Below, in pieces: positions 17,948 to 26,156 of a stretch of 57,785 nt of DNA. Numbering within the stretch: position 1 is the first letter of the stretch; each line of letters starts with the position of its first letter. The notes beneath the pieces were generated by a model that saw only the letters and a program-made list of their open reading frames with translations, did not search any database and was not told the DNA's origin. The stretch comes from Nostoc sp. NOS(2021) (lineage in GTDB: Bacteria > Cyanobacteriota > Cyanobacteriia > Cyanobacteriales > Nostocaceae): assembly GCF_017115025.1 (NCBI RefSeq), contig NZ_JABXKM010000239.1, positions 1 to 57,785 of the forward strand, written 5' to 3'. The position numbers and the translations under genes were made by a program.

Positions 17948-20152
17948 TTAACGTTCTTTGGAAAATTTTGTTAAGCTGCTAGATACTAAATCTTGTTCAA
18001 GTTGTCGTTTTTTGGTGTCATAAAAATAATTCTTAGGTTCATTTTTAGTATTCACACCATTGATGACTATCCCTAACACCTTCTGACCTGACTGTGTTAA
18101 AAACTCTTTAGCTGCATTCGCACTGTTCAAGTCAACCACTCCAGGACGAACGACTAATAAAATACCGTCAGTGAGGGTGCTTAAAACAGCAGCGTCTGCT
18201 ATTCCTGATAGAGGTGGAGTATCAAAAATTACAAGGTCATAATCTCTCCCAAAGTTACTAATTAATGTAGCCATGCGTTGAGAATCTAGCATTGCTACTG
18301 GATTGGGAGGCAAAACTCCGGAACTAAGAACCTCCAGATTAGGCATTACTTCTTGCACAGCTGCATCTAAAGAAACTTCGCCAAGAATGACATTACTTAG
18401 TCCGATTGCATTTGTTAGCCCCCAGATATGATGCTGTATGGGATGACGCATATCTGCATCCACCAACAACACCCGACGGCCTGCCTGAGCCATAGTCACA
18501 GCTAAATTGGCAGATACGTCAGACTTTCCTTCTTTGGCAACGGAACTTGTAACTACAATGCTTTTGAGCGGCTTATCAGAACGGAGGAACTTCAAGTTCA
18601 CTTGTAGTATTTGGTATGCGTTACCAACAGGGAAGTAAGGAATATCTCTACCAATGATTTTGGGAATAGGTCTATCGAGTCCTGCTATAGAAGAATGAGC
18701 TTTACCATTTCTACCTTGTGTCGGAATCACTCCCAAAACACTGTATTTCAAGACTTCTTTGGCTTCTTTAACCGTCTTCACCGAGCGGTCTATCAAGTCT
18801 AAACTAAAGGCGACAATGATGCCTAAGAAAAGACCAATTCCTCCTCCACCAACAATAAACAGGATTTTGCGAGGTCCTTCTGCTTTATCTGGGATTAAGG
18901 CATAGGAAATGACGCGAGCATTAGGAATCTTTTGGTTCTGTGCAATATCAATTTCTTGGCGTTTCTTTAAGAGTGTTTCGTAAGTCGTTTGAGCGGCTTG
19001 CAGCTTCCGTTCTAGCTCTCGTTGATTCTGTTCTAGCCTTGGCAAATTATTTGCTCGTTTGATGTACGCATCTTGCTGTCGCAAGAGTGTAGCAATTTGT
19101 CTCTCTAGACCAACGCGTTCTGCCTGAGCATGAGTAATATCTGCAATTAGGCTTTGCCGCAGTTGTCCAACCTGTAAACTTCCCTCTGTTATCTGCGCTG
19201 TACCCGCTACTTGTCCGGTCCGCTCTTTTAGCAAGCTCTTAAGAGCTACGACTTTTTCTTCTAAGTTAATAATTGTAGGGTGTCCAGGTTCAAAACGAGT
19301 CCGCTCTAGTGCCAGTTGGCTTTCTGTTTCTTGGAGTTGGGCAAGCACTTTCTGAACCCCAGGTGCTTGACTCAATTCAGATTCGATTACACCTTGTTGT
19401 GAATCTACCTGAGCTTCACTGCGTAACTGTTCTAAACGACCTTTGACATCATCTAGTTGAGCCAAACCTTGAGAAATTTGGTTTCCTAACTTGGAAATCG
19501 TATCGACTGCTGCAGTTGCTTCTTGGTCCAAGACAACAACTTTATTCTTTTCTTTAAATAGCCGCAGTTTTGATTCGGCTCTTCTGACAATTTCCTCAGC
19601 TTTGGGTACTTCCGTTACCAGAACCTCTTTGGCTGTCAGTGCTTCATTCTGATTAGCCTTGATATTTAGGTCGATATAACTGTCGATAACTTCATTGACG
19701 ATTTTGGCAGCCAGTTCAGGGTTACTGCCTTTATAAGAAAGTTGTACAACATCAGTACCTTTGATTCCTTCTATTTTTAGTTGTTTTGCCAAGTCGGGAA
19801 TCGACAGCGGTTTGCCTTTACTATCTTTGAGGTTGAGGGAATTAATTGTTTTCTCAATCACTGGATTTGAACCAACAATTCTCACCTGAGTTTCCAGGGG
19901 ATTGTCATTCACATTCAAAGCTTCCAGGCGTCCTATGTCTTGCGTTAACCCTGTGAGTGAGGAAGAGCGATTTGTTTTAATCATCAAACTTCCTTCTGCC
20001 TTGTATGAGGGTTTTAGTGAAAATGCATACAAGTATCCAAGAGTAACAGCTATGCCAAAAATTCCTACTAGAGGTAGCCAACGCCGTTGAAGAATTTCTA
20101 AGTATTTCTGAATATTTATTTCTTCAAAGTTGGGTAAAGATTCCATCGTCAT
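17948..20152 (-). CDS. Wzc-like polysaccharide co-polymerase and BY-kinase
   Basis: The 734-residue protein controls polymer length and export. A Wzz domain lies between two membrane helices (residues about 25-46 and 430-451), with a long coiled coil at about 180-400. The cytoplasmic bacterial tyrosine kinase domain has Walker A EGKSD (541-545), Walker A' VLLVDADMRHP (561-571) and Walker B DLVIFDTPPL (639-648). The usual GKST is GKSD here; the magnesium-binding serine remains. The C-terminal tail has just two tyrosines (YFY), fewer than enterobacterial Wzc. It is the first gene of the minus-strand cluster and so probably sets its transcription. Confidence 0.93.
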   Translation of the reverse strand: MTMESLPNFEEINIQKYLEILQRRWLPLVGIFGIAVTLGYLYAFSLKPSYKAEGSLMIKTNRSSSLTGLTQDIGRLEALNVNDNPLETQVRIVGSNPVIEKTINSLNLKDSKGKPLSIPDLAKQLKIEGIKGTDVVQLSYKGSNPELAAKIVNEVIDSYIDLNIKANQNEALTAKEVLVTEVPKAEEIVRRAESKLRLFKEKNKVVVLDQEATAAVDTISKLGNQISQGLAQLDDVKGRLEQLRSEAQVDSQQGVIESELSQAPGVQKVLAQLQETESQLALERTRFEPGHPTIINLEEKVVALKSLLKERTGQVAGTAQITEGSLQVGQLRQSLIADITHAQAERVGLERQIATLLRQQDAYIKRANNLPRLEQNQRELERKLQAAQTTYETLLKKRQEIDIAQNQKIPNARVISYALIPDKAEGPRKILFIVGGGGIGLFLGIIVAFSLDLIDRSVKTVKEAKEVLKYSVLGVIPTQGRNGKAHSSIAGLDRPIPKIIGRDIPYFPVGNAYQILQVNLKFLRSDKPLKSIVVTSSVAKEGKSDVSANLAVTMAQAGRRVLLVDADMRHPIQHHIWGLTNAIGLSNVILGEVSLDAAVQEVMPNLEVLSSGVLPPNPVAMLDSQRMATLISNFGRDYDLVIFDTPPLSGIADAAVLSTLTDGILLVVRPGVVDLNSANAAKEFLTQSGQKVLGIVINGVNTKNEPKNYFYDTKKRQLEQDLVSSSLTKFSKER

Positions 20153-21315
20153 AATATATACAAGTTTTATAAGAAAAGACTATTTACTTACAGCAGTATT
20201 TCCCGGCAGTAGCACTGTAGTCTACTTGGCGGTGGTAATATTTGCGTTAATTGTCAGCTAATGCCTTTTTGTTGAGGTTGTTCAATACCTAAAGTAAACT
20301 AATAGCTTCATCAGTGGCAATATTAACTGATATTGCTTGATATTCTCCTGACAGCAAAAACAGGATAACTCACAACTTTCTCCCTGATTTAGAGGCTTTC
20401 CATTTTTTTGGTTAACTTAGTTTTGTGTTATTACTGATGCAACTATTGATTAGTAATCTAATACTCAATATCATATTGTGTAAGAAGACTTAATTGCATA
20501 ACTTTACAAACAATTCATACATGGCAGTATATTCGCTGATTGTGAAAAGACAAGAGTAATTAATTGCTTAAGGGTAAGGAATAGAGCAATTGTGCTAGCC
20601 TACAAGCAATGGAACCGCTCCAGAGGTAGGCTTTGTGCAGTTAAAAGAAACACTTGGAAAGACTGGATGGATATTTATGTAAGCTGTTTAAAAAGCTTTC
20701 AGCAACAATTAATTCTTGCTCTGAATAATGGTCAATTTTGAAAACGATACGGGACTGGCAATACTAGAATTCTGTGATTTGAGTATGGAACTTGTAAAGA
20801 CTTGCGATCAGTATATATGTTGTCTAATCTGTGTAACCTGATGGTAACACCCATGAGAGATAAACGGCTAGTAAGTAAGTTGGCACAATACAACCAAACT
20901 ATGTGAATAAAGACAAACTAGGCTATAACCCTCTTCCTTCCTGCCTCTTTGAAGTTTGAACGCCGATTTCCGACGCTCGAACTTCTGTCTGCCTCCTGCT
21001 TTATGCCAACGACAAATTTTGACGCTAACCTACTTGATACTTATAATATTGTATTATTTAGCACAATTACAGTAGGAAGCAGATAACAGGCGAGTGTCAA
21101 ATTCCGACGTGGTTAGAGCATGGATTGCTCAACTGTCTCCTCTCAGAGAAAAGTCTACATCTGACTAGACTTCACTATATTTTTAATGAAGTTTACCTAT
21201 ACTTCTTACTAGTTGTGTTAATCTGAGGTACTCAAACTAGGCTGCTATTTTTTGGTTTTTGTATCTAAGCCAATTGTAATTATTAAACTGACATTAAATG
21301 TTAAGGGATTGAATT
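20153..21315. other. Long divergent spacer upstream of the polysaccharide cluster
   Basis: About 1.16 kb without a supported gene, between the minus-strand exopolysaccharide cluster and a plus-strand gene. It must hold the cluster's promoter, but I find no convincing box. An imperfect hairpin of GAAGTTTGAACG against CGCTCGAACTTC (10 of 12 paired) lies at about 20952-20987. No RNA gene recognised. Confidence 0.5.
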
Positions 21316-21723
21316 ATGAAATCTTCTTCTATCATTTTAGTCGTTGTGATTAGCGCACTCGCTCTCCCCCAGAGTGCCTATGCCAACCAAGAGAATATTC
21401 CCATGACAAGAGGCGATGCTCCAAAGGAGCCGTTTCACTATCGCAATCAGGCTGGAGTTTTATTGACGGAACCAGCCACGATTAACACGACATGGAGTAA
21501 TTTTATCGGACAGACTAATAATTCAAAACACACTGCTGAATCAATTTCGCTAGTGCGGGAGCAAGGCTGCCAAAATATTAACCCGCTTGAGTTCATCAAG
21601 AACCCAGACGCTTTCTTTAAGCAATGTCAAAAGTCAACAAATACCCAAAGTTCTGAGCCAATTGAGTATCTCAAGGTTCCTAAACTCGATTCTGGTATTA
21701 GTGTGACAGTTACTAAGTTTTGA
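21316..21723 (+). CDS. Secreted hypothetical protein
   Basis: The 135-residue product has a classical Sec signal peptide: KSSSI, a hydrophobic core, and likely cleavage after YANQ or SAYA (residues about 21-25). The mature part is about 110 residues, polar, with two cysteines (QGCQN and FKQCQK) that could form a disulfide. I recognise no domain. AGGGATTG before the ATG offers a weak ribosome site. It probably sits in the periplasm or outside the cell. Confidence 0.68.
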   Translation: MKSSSIILVVVISALALPQSAYANQENIPMTRGDAPKEPFHYRNQAGVLLTEPATINTTWSNFIGQTNNSKHTAESISLVREQGCQNINPLEFIKNPDAFFKQCQKSTNTQSSEPIEYLKVPKLDSGISVTVTKF

Positions 21724-21795
21724 TATAGGAACTTTTTTAACAAGAGATAACTAATTCTTGCTAGTGTAATTTATCTAGATAATTTACGTTAAAAT

Positions 21796-22224
21796 ATGGA
21801 TGAAATATTTATGCTTGCTGCTTTAGCTCAAAGCAGAAAAGCAATGCCTGAATGTTTGCCGAACCCACCAGTCGGCTGTGTAATCATAGATGTCCAACAG
21901 ATAGTAGCCCAAGGATACACGCGGGCACCAGGAAAACACCATGCTGAAGCTGACGCACTTAACCAGATTCAAGGCAAAGCTTTCGACTTCTTGAAAATGT
22001 ATGTAACTCTTGAACCTTGTTCTTTTCATGGACGCACACCTGGATGTGCTTTAGCGATCGCTGAAGATCCTCGTATACATGAAATATATGTATCTATAGT
22101 TGATCCAGACCCCCGTAATAATGGTCAAGGATTGGACATTCTTAGAAAATCAGGAAAGACAGTTAATGTCGGGTTATGCGCCAATGAGGTGAATGCTTTT
22201 CTTAACCAATATCTAATAAAGTGA
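21796..22224 (+). CDS. Stand-alone RibD-like (CMP/dCMP-type) deaminase
   Basis: The 142-residue protein is a zinc-dependent cytidine-deaminase-fold enzyme. The zinc ligands are H49 with catalytic E51 (HAEADAL) and C75 and C84 in TLEPCSFHGRTPGC, the variant specific to the RibD deaminase of riboflavin synthesis. PNPPVGCVI near the N-terminus also fits RibD. The reductase domain that follows in bifunctional RibD (about 370 residues) is absent: the frame stops after FLNQYLIK. It could be a dedicated riboflavin-pathway deaminase or one acting on another pyrimidine or purine analogue. It lies 72 bases after the secreted protein gene. Confidence 0.82.
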   Translation: MDEIFMLAALAQSRKAMPECLPNPPVGCVIIDVQQIVAQGYTRAPGKHHAEADALNQIQGKAFDFLKMYVTLEPCSFHGRTPGCALAIAEDPRIHEIYVSIVDPDPRNNGQGLDILRKSGKTVNVGLCANEVNAFLNQYLIK

Positions 22225-22509
22225 TGGTTGAAAAGTTAGGTTAAAATTGCAACGTTGTACCATTTTCCCAAAAATCTTTGTAATAAGTCAATTATTTATA
22301 TAGAGGCATAACTGTGTAATTGTGTCAACTTAAGGTGAAAACTCGTTAAGCGACAAAGCTTTAAGATGTTGTCTCGTTAAGAGTCTCAGATGATTTCCGA
22401 CTTATTCCACAAGTGGGGAATCTTATCGTATCAACCACTCACCTCTAAAGGTAAATCTTTTGACTTAAATTAGAATATTAATGGCGATGCCTACCGTGGT
22501 AACAGAGCA

Positions 22510-22555
22510 GCGCCGTTGGCGCAGCCTCTCGTAGAGAAGTGCGGCAAGCTACGCG
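22510..22555. repeat. Mosaic palindromic repeat
   Basis: It contains GTTGGCGCAGCCTCTCGTAG and GCAAGCTACGCG. The latter is the reverse complement of cgcgtagcttgc found at 34996 and 55966. It abuts a coding remnant, so it may mark the break of a former gene. Confidence 0.6.
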
Positions 22556-22741
22556 GGTGTTGCTGTCTTGCCAAGTATTATCCTTGGTGTTAATGTTACC
22601 ACTGTTACTACTTTTAGTCCCAAAAATGTCTCTAGGAGTAATTATATTCATAATACCGCATCCAATGCAGATGTCTGCGTACAGTATGACACAAGTGCAA
22701 TTGTCACAGATACCCGCGTCTTTGTCATCCTAAATCTCTAA
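22535..22741 (+). pseudogene. C-terminal remnant of an unknown protein, fused to a repeat
   Basis: From the repeat onward one frame runs ASYAGVAVLPSIILGVNVTT and ends with DVCVQYDTSAIVTDTRVFVI before a TAA at 22739. The composition is protein-like and ordered. The 5' side runs straight into repeat sequence and an in-frame TAG at 22532. I do not recognise the family. It may be a broken secreted protein gene or simply an unexplained frame. Confidence 0.4.
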
Positions 22742-23379
22742 TTACAAGTATTTGACCGGACTCCTAAAGAAAGCTATTCTTGAGCAGGGGGAGCAGGAAA
22801 AGTGCTTTCTTTCATGGTTAACGATCGCCCACTACGTACCCAGCTTAATATGATTGGATTATGTAGCAAAAAATTAGAGGTAAAAAATGGACATTTTATA
22901 TTTAATTAATTCCATTTAATCAGAATTATATGGAAGTATAACCAGATTATTAGCACTTAAAAAAATCTGTGGTTTAATAATTCGGAATTATGTTGGTATT
23001 TGCTGTTAGTAATTTGTCTCTTCGGTAATGAAATCGTTGCTAAGTCAATTATTCATTTTTTCCCCGAACTATATTGGATAGTTAAACTAAACAGAATTGT
23101 GTTTGAAAATATGCAAAAATCAATAATAAAGGAGTGTAATTACTTCAAAAGATATGCGGATGATCCTTTGGGTAATTGATTTGTAACTGGTGATGATGTT
23201 AGTATTAAGGGGTGGGTTGATTTTGGGTTTATTATCTCCAACAATTGACTTGTAATGTATCATAGACCAGAATTCATCAGTATTGCCAATTGATTGATTA
23301 GCAGTCTGAAATGGCTAGGTGTCTGAATATCTAGACTTGATACCAATAAATTGATGAGGTTACAGAAGAGCAAATAACC

Positions 23380-24399
23380 ATGAGCAACTTAACATCTCCA
23401 CATACCGAAGTTCAAAAAACGAAGAAAAAAAGTTTAGCTGCAGATAAAAAACCTCGAGCTACAGATGATATTGTGCGTAGTTATCTGCAAGAGATCGGGC
23501 GTGTAGATTTGTTGACTCGCGAACAAGAGGTTATTTTTGCCCAACAAGTGCAGCAGATGATGAATTTACTAGCTGCTAAAGAAGAATTGGCTATGAAATT
23601 AAAGCACCAACCCACGCTGCAAGAATGGGCAGATCAGGTGGAGTTAAGTGTTGAGGTGCTAGAGCAACAGCTAAATTTAGGACACCAAGCCAAGCAGAAA
23701 ATGATTCAGGCTAATCTCCGGTTAGTGGTAGCAGTGGCGAAGAAATACCAGCACCGCAACCTGGAATTTATGGATCTAATTCAAGAAGGTACTTTGGGTT
23801 TAGAGCGAGGGGTGGATAAATTTGATCCCGCTCTTGGTTATAAGTTTTCTACCTACGCTTACTGGTGGATTCGTCAAGGAATCACACGAGCGATCGCTCA
23901 ACAAGGACGTACAATTCGTTTACCGATCCACGTCTTTGAGAAACTGAACAAAATTAAACGGGTGCAGCGAGAATTATCTCAACAGTTGGGTCGCGTTCCC
24001 ACTACTGCTGAAATTGCCAGCGCCTTATCTTTGACACCTAGCCAAGTTCGAGAGTGTTTGTACTTGGCTCGTCAACCCTTTTCCTTAGAGGCGCGAGTTG
24101 GTGAACAACAAGATACAGAATTGCAGGACATATTGGAGGATGATGGCCCTTCTCCCGAAGACTATGCCGTTGAAGAATCTCTCCACGAAGACTTACAAGA
24201 CTTGTTGGCAAAGCTGTCTCCTCAGCAGCGAGAAATATTAACCTTGCGCTTTGGTCTGAGTGATGGATATGAACTTTCTTTAGCACAGATTGGCGATCGC
24301 ATGGGTATTAGTCGAGAACGGGTGCGTCAGATAGAGCAAAAAGCTCTCAGTCTCCTCAGACGGCAAAAGGAACAAGTACGTAGTTATCTAGCTAGCTGA
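23380..24399 (+). CDS. Group 2 sigma-70 factor (RpoD/SigA-like)
   Basis: The 339-residue protein has all core sigma regions. Region 1.2 is DDIVRSYLQEIGRVDLLTRE. Region 2 includes MIQANLRLVVAVAKKYQHRN, the core-binding MDLIQEGTLGLERGVDKF, and the -10 reader FSTYAYWWIRQGITRAI. Region 3 is IRLPIHVFEKLNKIKRVQRE, and region 4 ends with the helix-turn-helix ISRERVRQIEQKALSLLR. The short N-terminus without region 1.1 fits cyanobacterial group 2 factors of the SigB/C/D/E kind, which adjust transcription to stress and nutrient state. I cannot say which one. Confidence 0.95.
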   Translation: MSNLTSPHTEVQKTKKKSLAADKKPRATDDIVRSYLQEIGRVDLLTREQEVIFAQQVQQMMNLLAAKEELAMKLKHQPTLQEWADQVELSVEVLEQQLNLGHQAKQKMIQANLRLVVAVAKKYQHRNLEFMDLIQEGTLGLERGVDKFDPALGYKFSTYAYWWIRQGITRAIAQQGRTIRLPIHVFEKLNKIKRVQRELSQQLGRVPTTAEIASALSLTPSQVRECLYLARQPFSLEARVGEQQDTELQDILEDDGPSPEDYAVEESLHEDLQDLLAKLSPQQREILTLRFGLSDGYELSLAQIGDRMGISRERVRQIEQKALSLLRRQKEQVRSYLAS

Positions 24400-24514
24400 G
24401 ATCATTTTTTCACAATGTAGGGCATTTAAAGTTAGGAATTCACCATAATGGCTGTATAAAATTCAGTCATTTTGGGGGAAAATAAACCTAAGTAATCTCT
24501 CTCAAAGATTTGAT

Positions 24515-25009
24515 ATGAGCACATCAAAGACAGTGCAACAATTGCAGGCACAATGGGTGACTTCTGAAAACTTTCGGCGTTATGGACAGGTGATTTTTGC
24601 AAGTCTTGATGGCAAAGCTTACGATGTGGAAGATGCCCAGTTAAACCTGCAAAACGGGATTCCACGATTTTATGTTATGCGGTTGGAGAAGAGAGGGCGA
24701 AAGTTTCACAAAATTACTCGCCATGTGCAATGCACTCAATGTCTGGGTTCTTTGTCAGGGAAGGATTGGTTAATTGCAGTTTGTCCTCCTGATAATGATG
24801 TGAGTGAACCAGCATTAGAAGAGATTGCTGCTTTCCAGATTCCGGGGAATTGTTTTATCAAGTTACATGAGGGTACTTGGCACGCTGGCCCCTATTTTGA
24901 CCATGAAGCTGTGGATTTTTATAATTTGGAACTAGCTGATACAAATATGGCGGATCATTTCACCCATGATTTTCTCAAGAGTCATCAATTAGAGTTTGAG
25001 ATGGTTTAG
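24515..25009 (+). CDS. Ureidoglycolate lyase family (AllA) cupin protein
   Basis: The 164-residue protein shows the AllA cupin pattern: TSENFRRYGQVI at the start, RHVQCTQCLGSLSGKDWLI, and the conserved FIKLHEGTWHAGPYF with the double-histidine region, then VDFYNLELADTNMADH. AllA releases urea and glyoxylate from ureidoglycolate in purine breakdown. The next gene, convergent and 28 bases away, is a nucleoside hydrolase, so purine salvage or nitrogen recycling is a plausible shared theme. No other allantoin-pathway gene is in view, so activity on ureidoglycolate is unproven. Confidence 0.82.
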   Translation: MSTSKTVQQLQAQWVTSENFRRYGQVIFASLDGKAYDVEDAQLNLQNGIPRFYVMRLEKRGRKFHKITRHVQCTQCLGSLSGKDWLIAVCPPDNDVSEPALEEIAAFQIPGNCFIKLHEGTWHAGPYFDHEAVDFYNLELADTNMADHFTHDFLKSHQLEFEMV

Positions 25010-25037
25010 GTGAGATTGGGTTTAATATATCTAAATC

Positions 25038-26042
25038 TCAGATGCCCACAGGCAGATTACCAAGTTGAGCAAACAGCTGCATAAACCGTTCAGTATCCAC
25101 ATCTAAACAAGCCTCAACATTGGGGGGATTAGCTTTGTGATCTCTGCGATCGCGTCGATCTGCTAATGACATTCCAGTAGTAAATCGTCCTTGGGTTTCT
25201 ACCCTTATATAGAGGGACTCTGTTTTGACTAGACTCGGATCAATAGCAACTGCCATAGCTAAGGGATCGTGTAGATAACAACCGTAAAAGCCTTCATTGT
25301 CACGATGAAAAGCCATATAAATTCCAGTGCAATCGGCAATAAACTGGGTAACTTTTGAAGGATGACGCTGTAAATTCTCTTCAACAACTTGGCGGGCTAG
25401 GGGAGCTTTCATCGTCACATCTAAACCAACTAAGGTCAGGGGAATTCCCGATTCCATCACGATTTGAGCCGCATCGGGATCTACAAAAAAGTTAAATTCC
25501 GCTGCTGCTGTAATATTTCCGGGTGCAGTCACAGCCCCACCCATGATCACAATTCGCCCGATTTTTTTCATCGTTGCGCCATCTTTCTGAATCGCTGTTG
25601 CTACATTCGTAAGTGGCCCTAAAGCAATAATAGTCAGACTGTCGCCATATTCTTGAGCTGCCTTAAGAAGCAGATCAATAGCATTCTCTGTAGATGGCTC
25701 AATAGTAAGTTTGGGATAGCGAGGTGTACCATCAGCTTCCTTAAAGCGATCCAGTTCACCAAGACCATCTGCACCATGAATCCCCGCTGCATTGAAGGTC
25801 TGTTTTAACAGTGGTTTTTCACAGCCTTTAGCAACGATGGGCGAAGTATTGGGTTTGACAATACTCACTACGCGCAACACATTATTAGCAGCCTGATCTA
25901 CGTTAATATTGCCAGCTACAACGGTGACTGCTTTCAGGTCTAATTGGGGTGAATTCAATGCCATAATCACAGCCAAGGCATCATCAACACCACCATCTGT
26001 ATCTACTATTACTGGGATGGGCTGATTTTGAAGCTTTATCAT
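25038..26042 (-). CDS. Inosine-uridine-type nucleoside hydrolase
   Basis: The 334-residue protein has the calcium-binding signature VIVDTDGGVDDALAVIMAL (residues about 11-29; the family normally has DTDPGxDD). The central FNFFVDPDAAQIVMESGIPL and the active-site histidine region YLHDPLAMAVAIDPSLV are also present. It hydrolyses the N-glycosidic bond of ribonucleosides to free base and ribose. It is cytoplasmic and full length. It is 114 bases after the alaS start side and transcribed the same way as alaS, but the spacing suggests separate transcription. Confidence 0.92.
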   Translation of the reverse strand: MIKLQNQPIPVIVDTDGGVDDALAVIMALNSPQLDLKAVTVVAGNINVDQAANNVLRVVSIVKPNTSPIVAKGCEKPLLKQTFNAAGIHGADGLGELDRFKEADGTPRYPKLTIEPSTENAIDLLLKAAQEYGDSLTIIALGPLTNVATAIQKDGATMKKIGRIVIMGGAVTAPGNITAAAEFNFFVDPDAAQIVMESGIPLTLVGLDVTMKAPLARQVVEENLQRHPSKVTQFIADCTGIYMAFHRDNEGFYGCYLHDPLAMAVAIDPSLVKTESLYIRVETQGRFTTGMSLADRRDRRDHKANPPNVEACLDVDTERFMQLFAQLGNLPVGI

Positions 26043-26156
26043 GCTGATTGCTACTCGATAGAACAGACAAGGGGCTTGAGCAACTTGTTAAAGGTATGCA
26101 AACTATCAATTCGAGCGATGCGTTACACTTCTCCCTCTCGTTGAACCAGAAAATGG

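Larger units (their letters stand above)
22225..23379. other. Spacer holding a mosaic repeat and a gene remnant
   Basis: No intact gene seen. It contains the mosaic repeat at 22510-22555 and the short frame at 22535-22741. The remainder, up to the sigma factor ATG, is AT-rich. The promoter of the sigma factor gene must lie here but I cannot place it. Confidence 0.5.
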
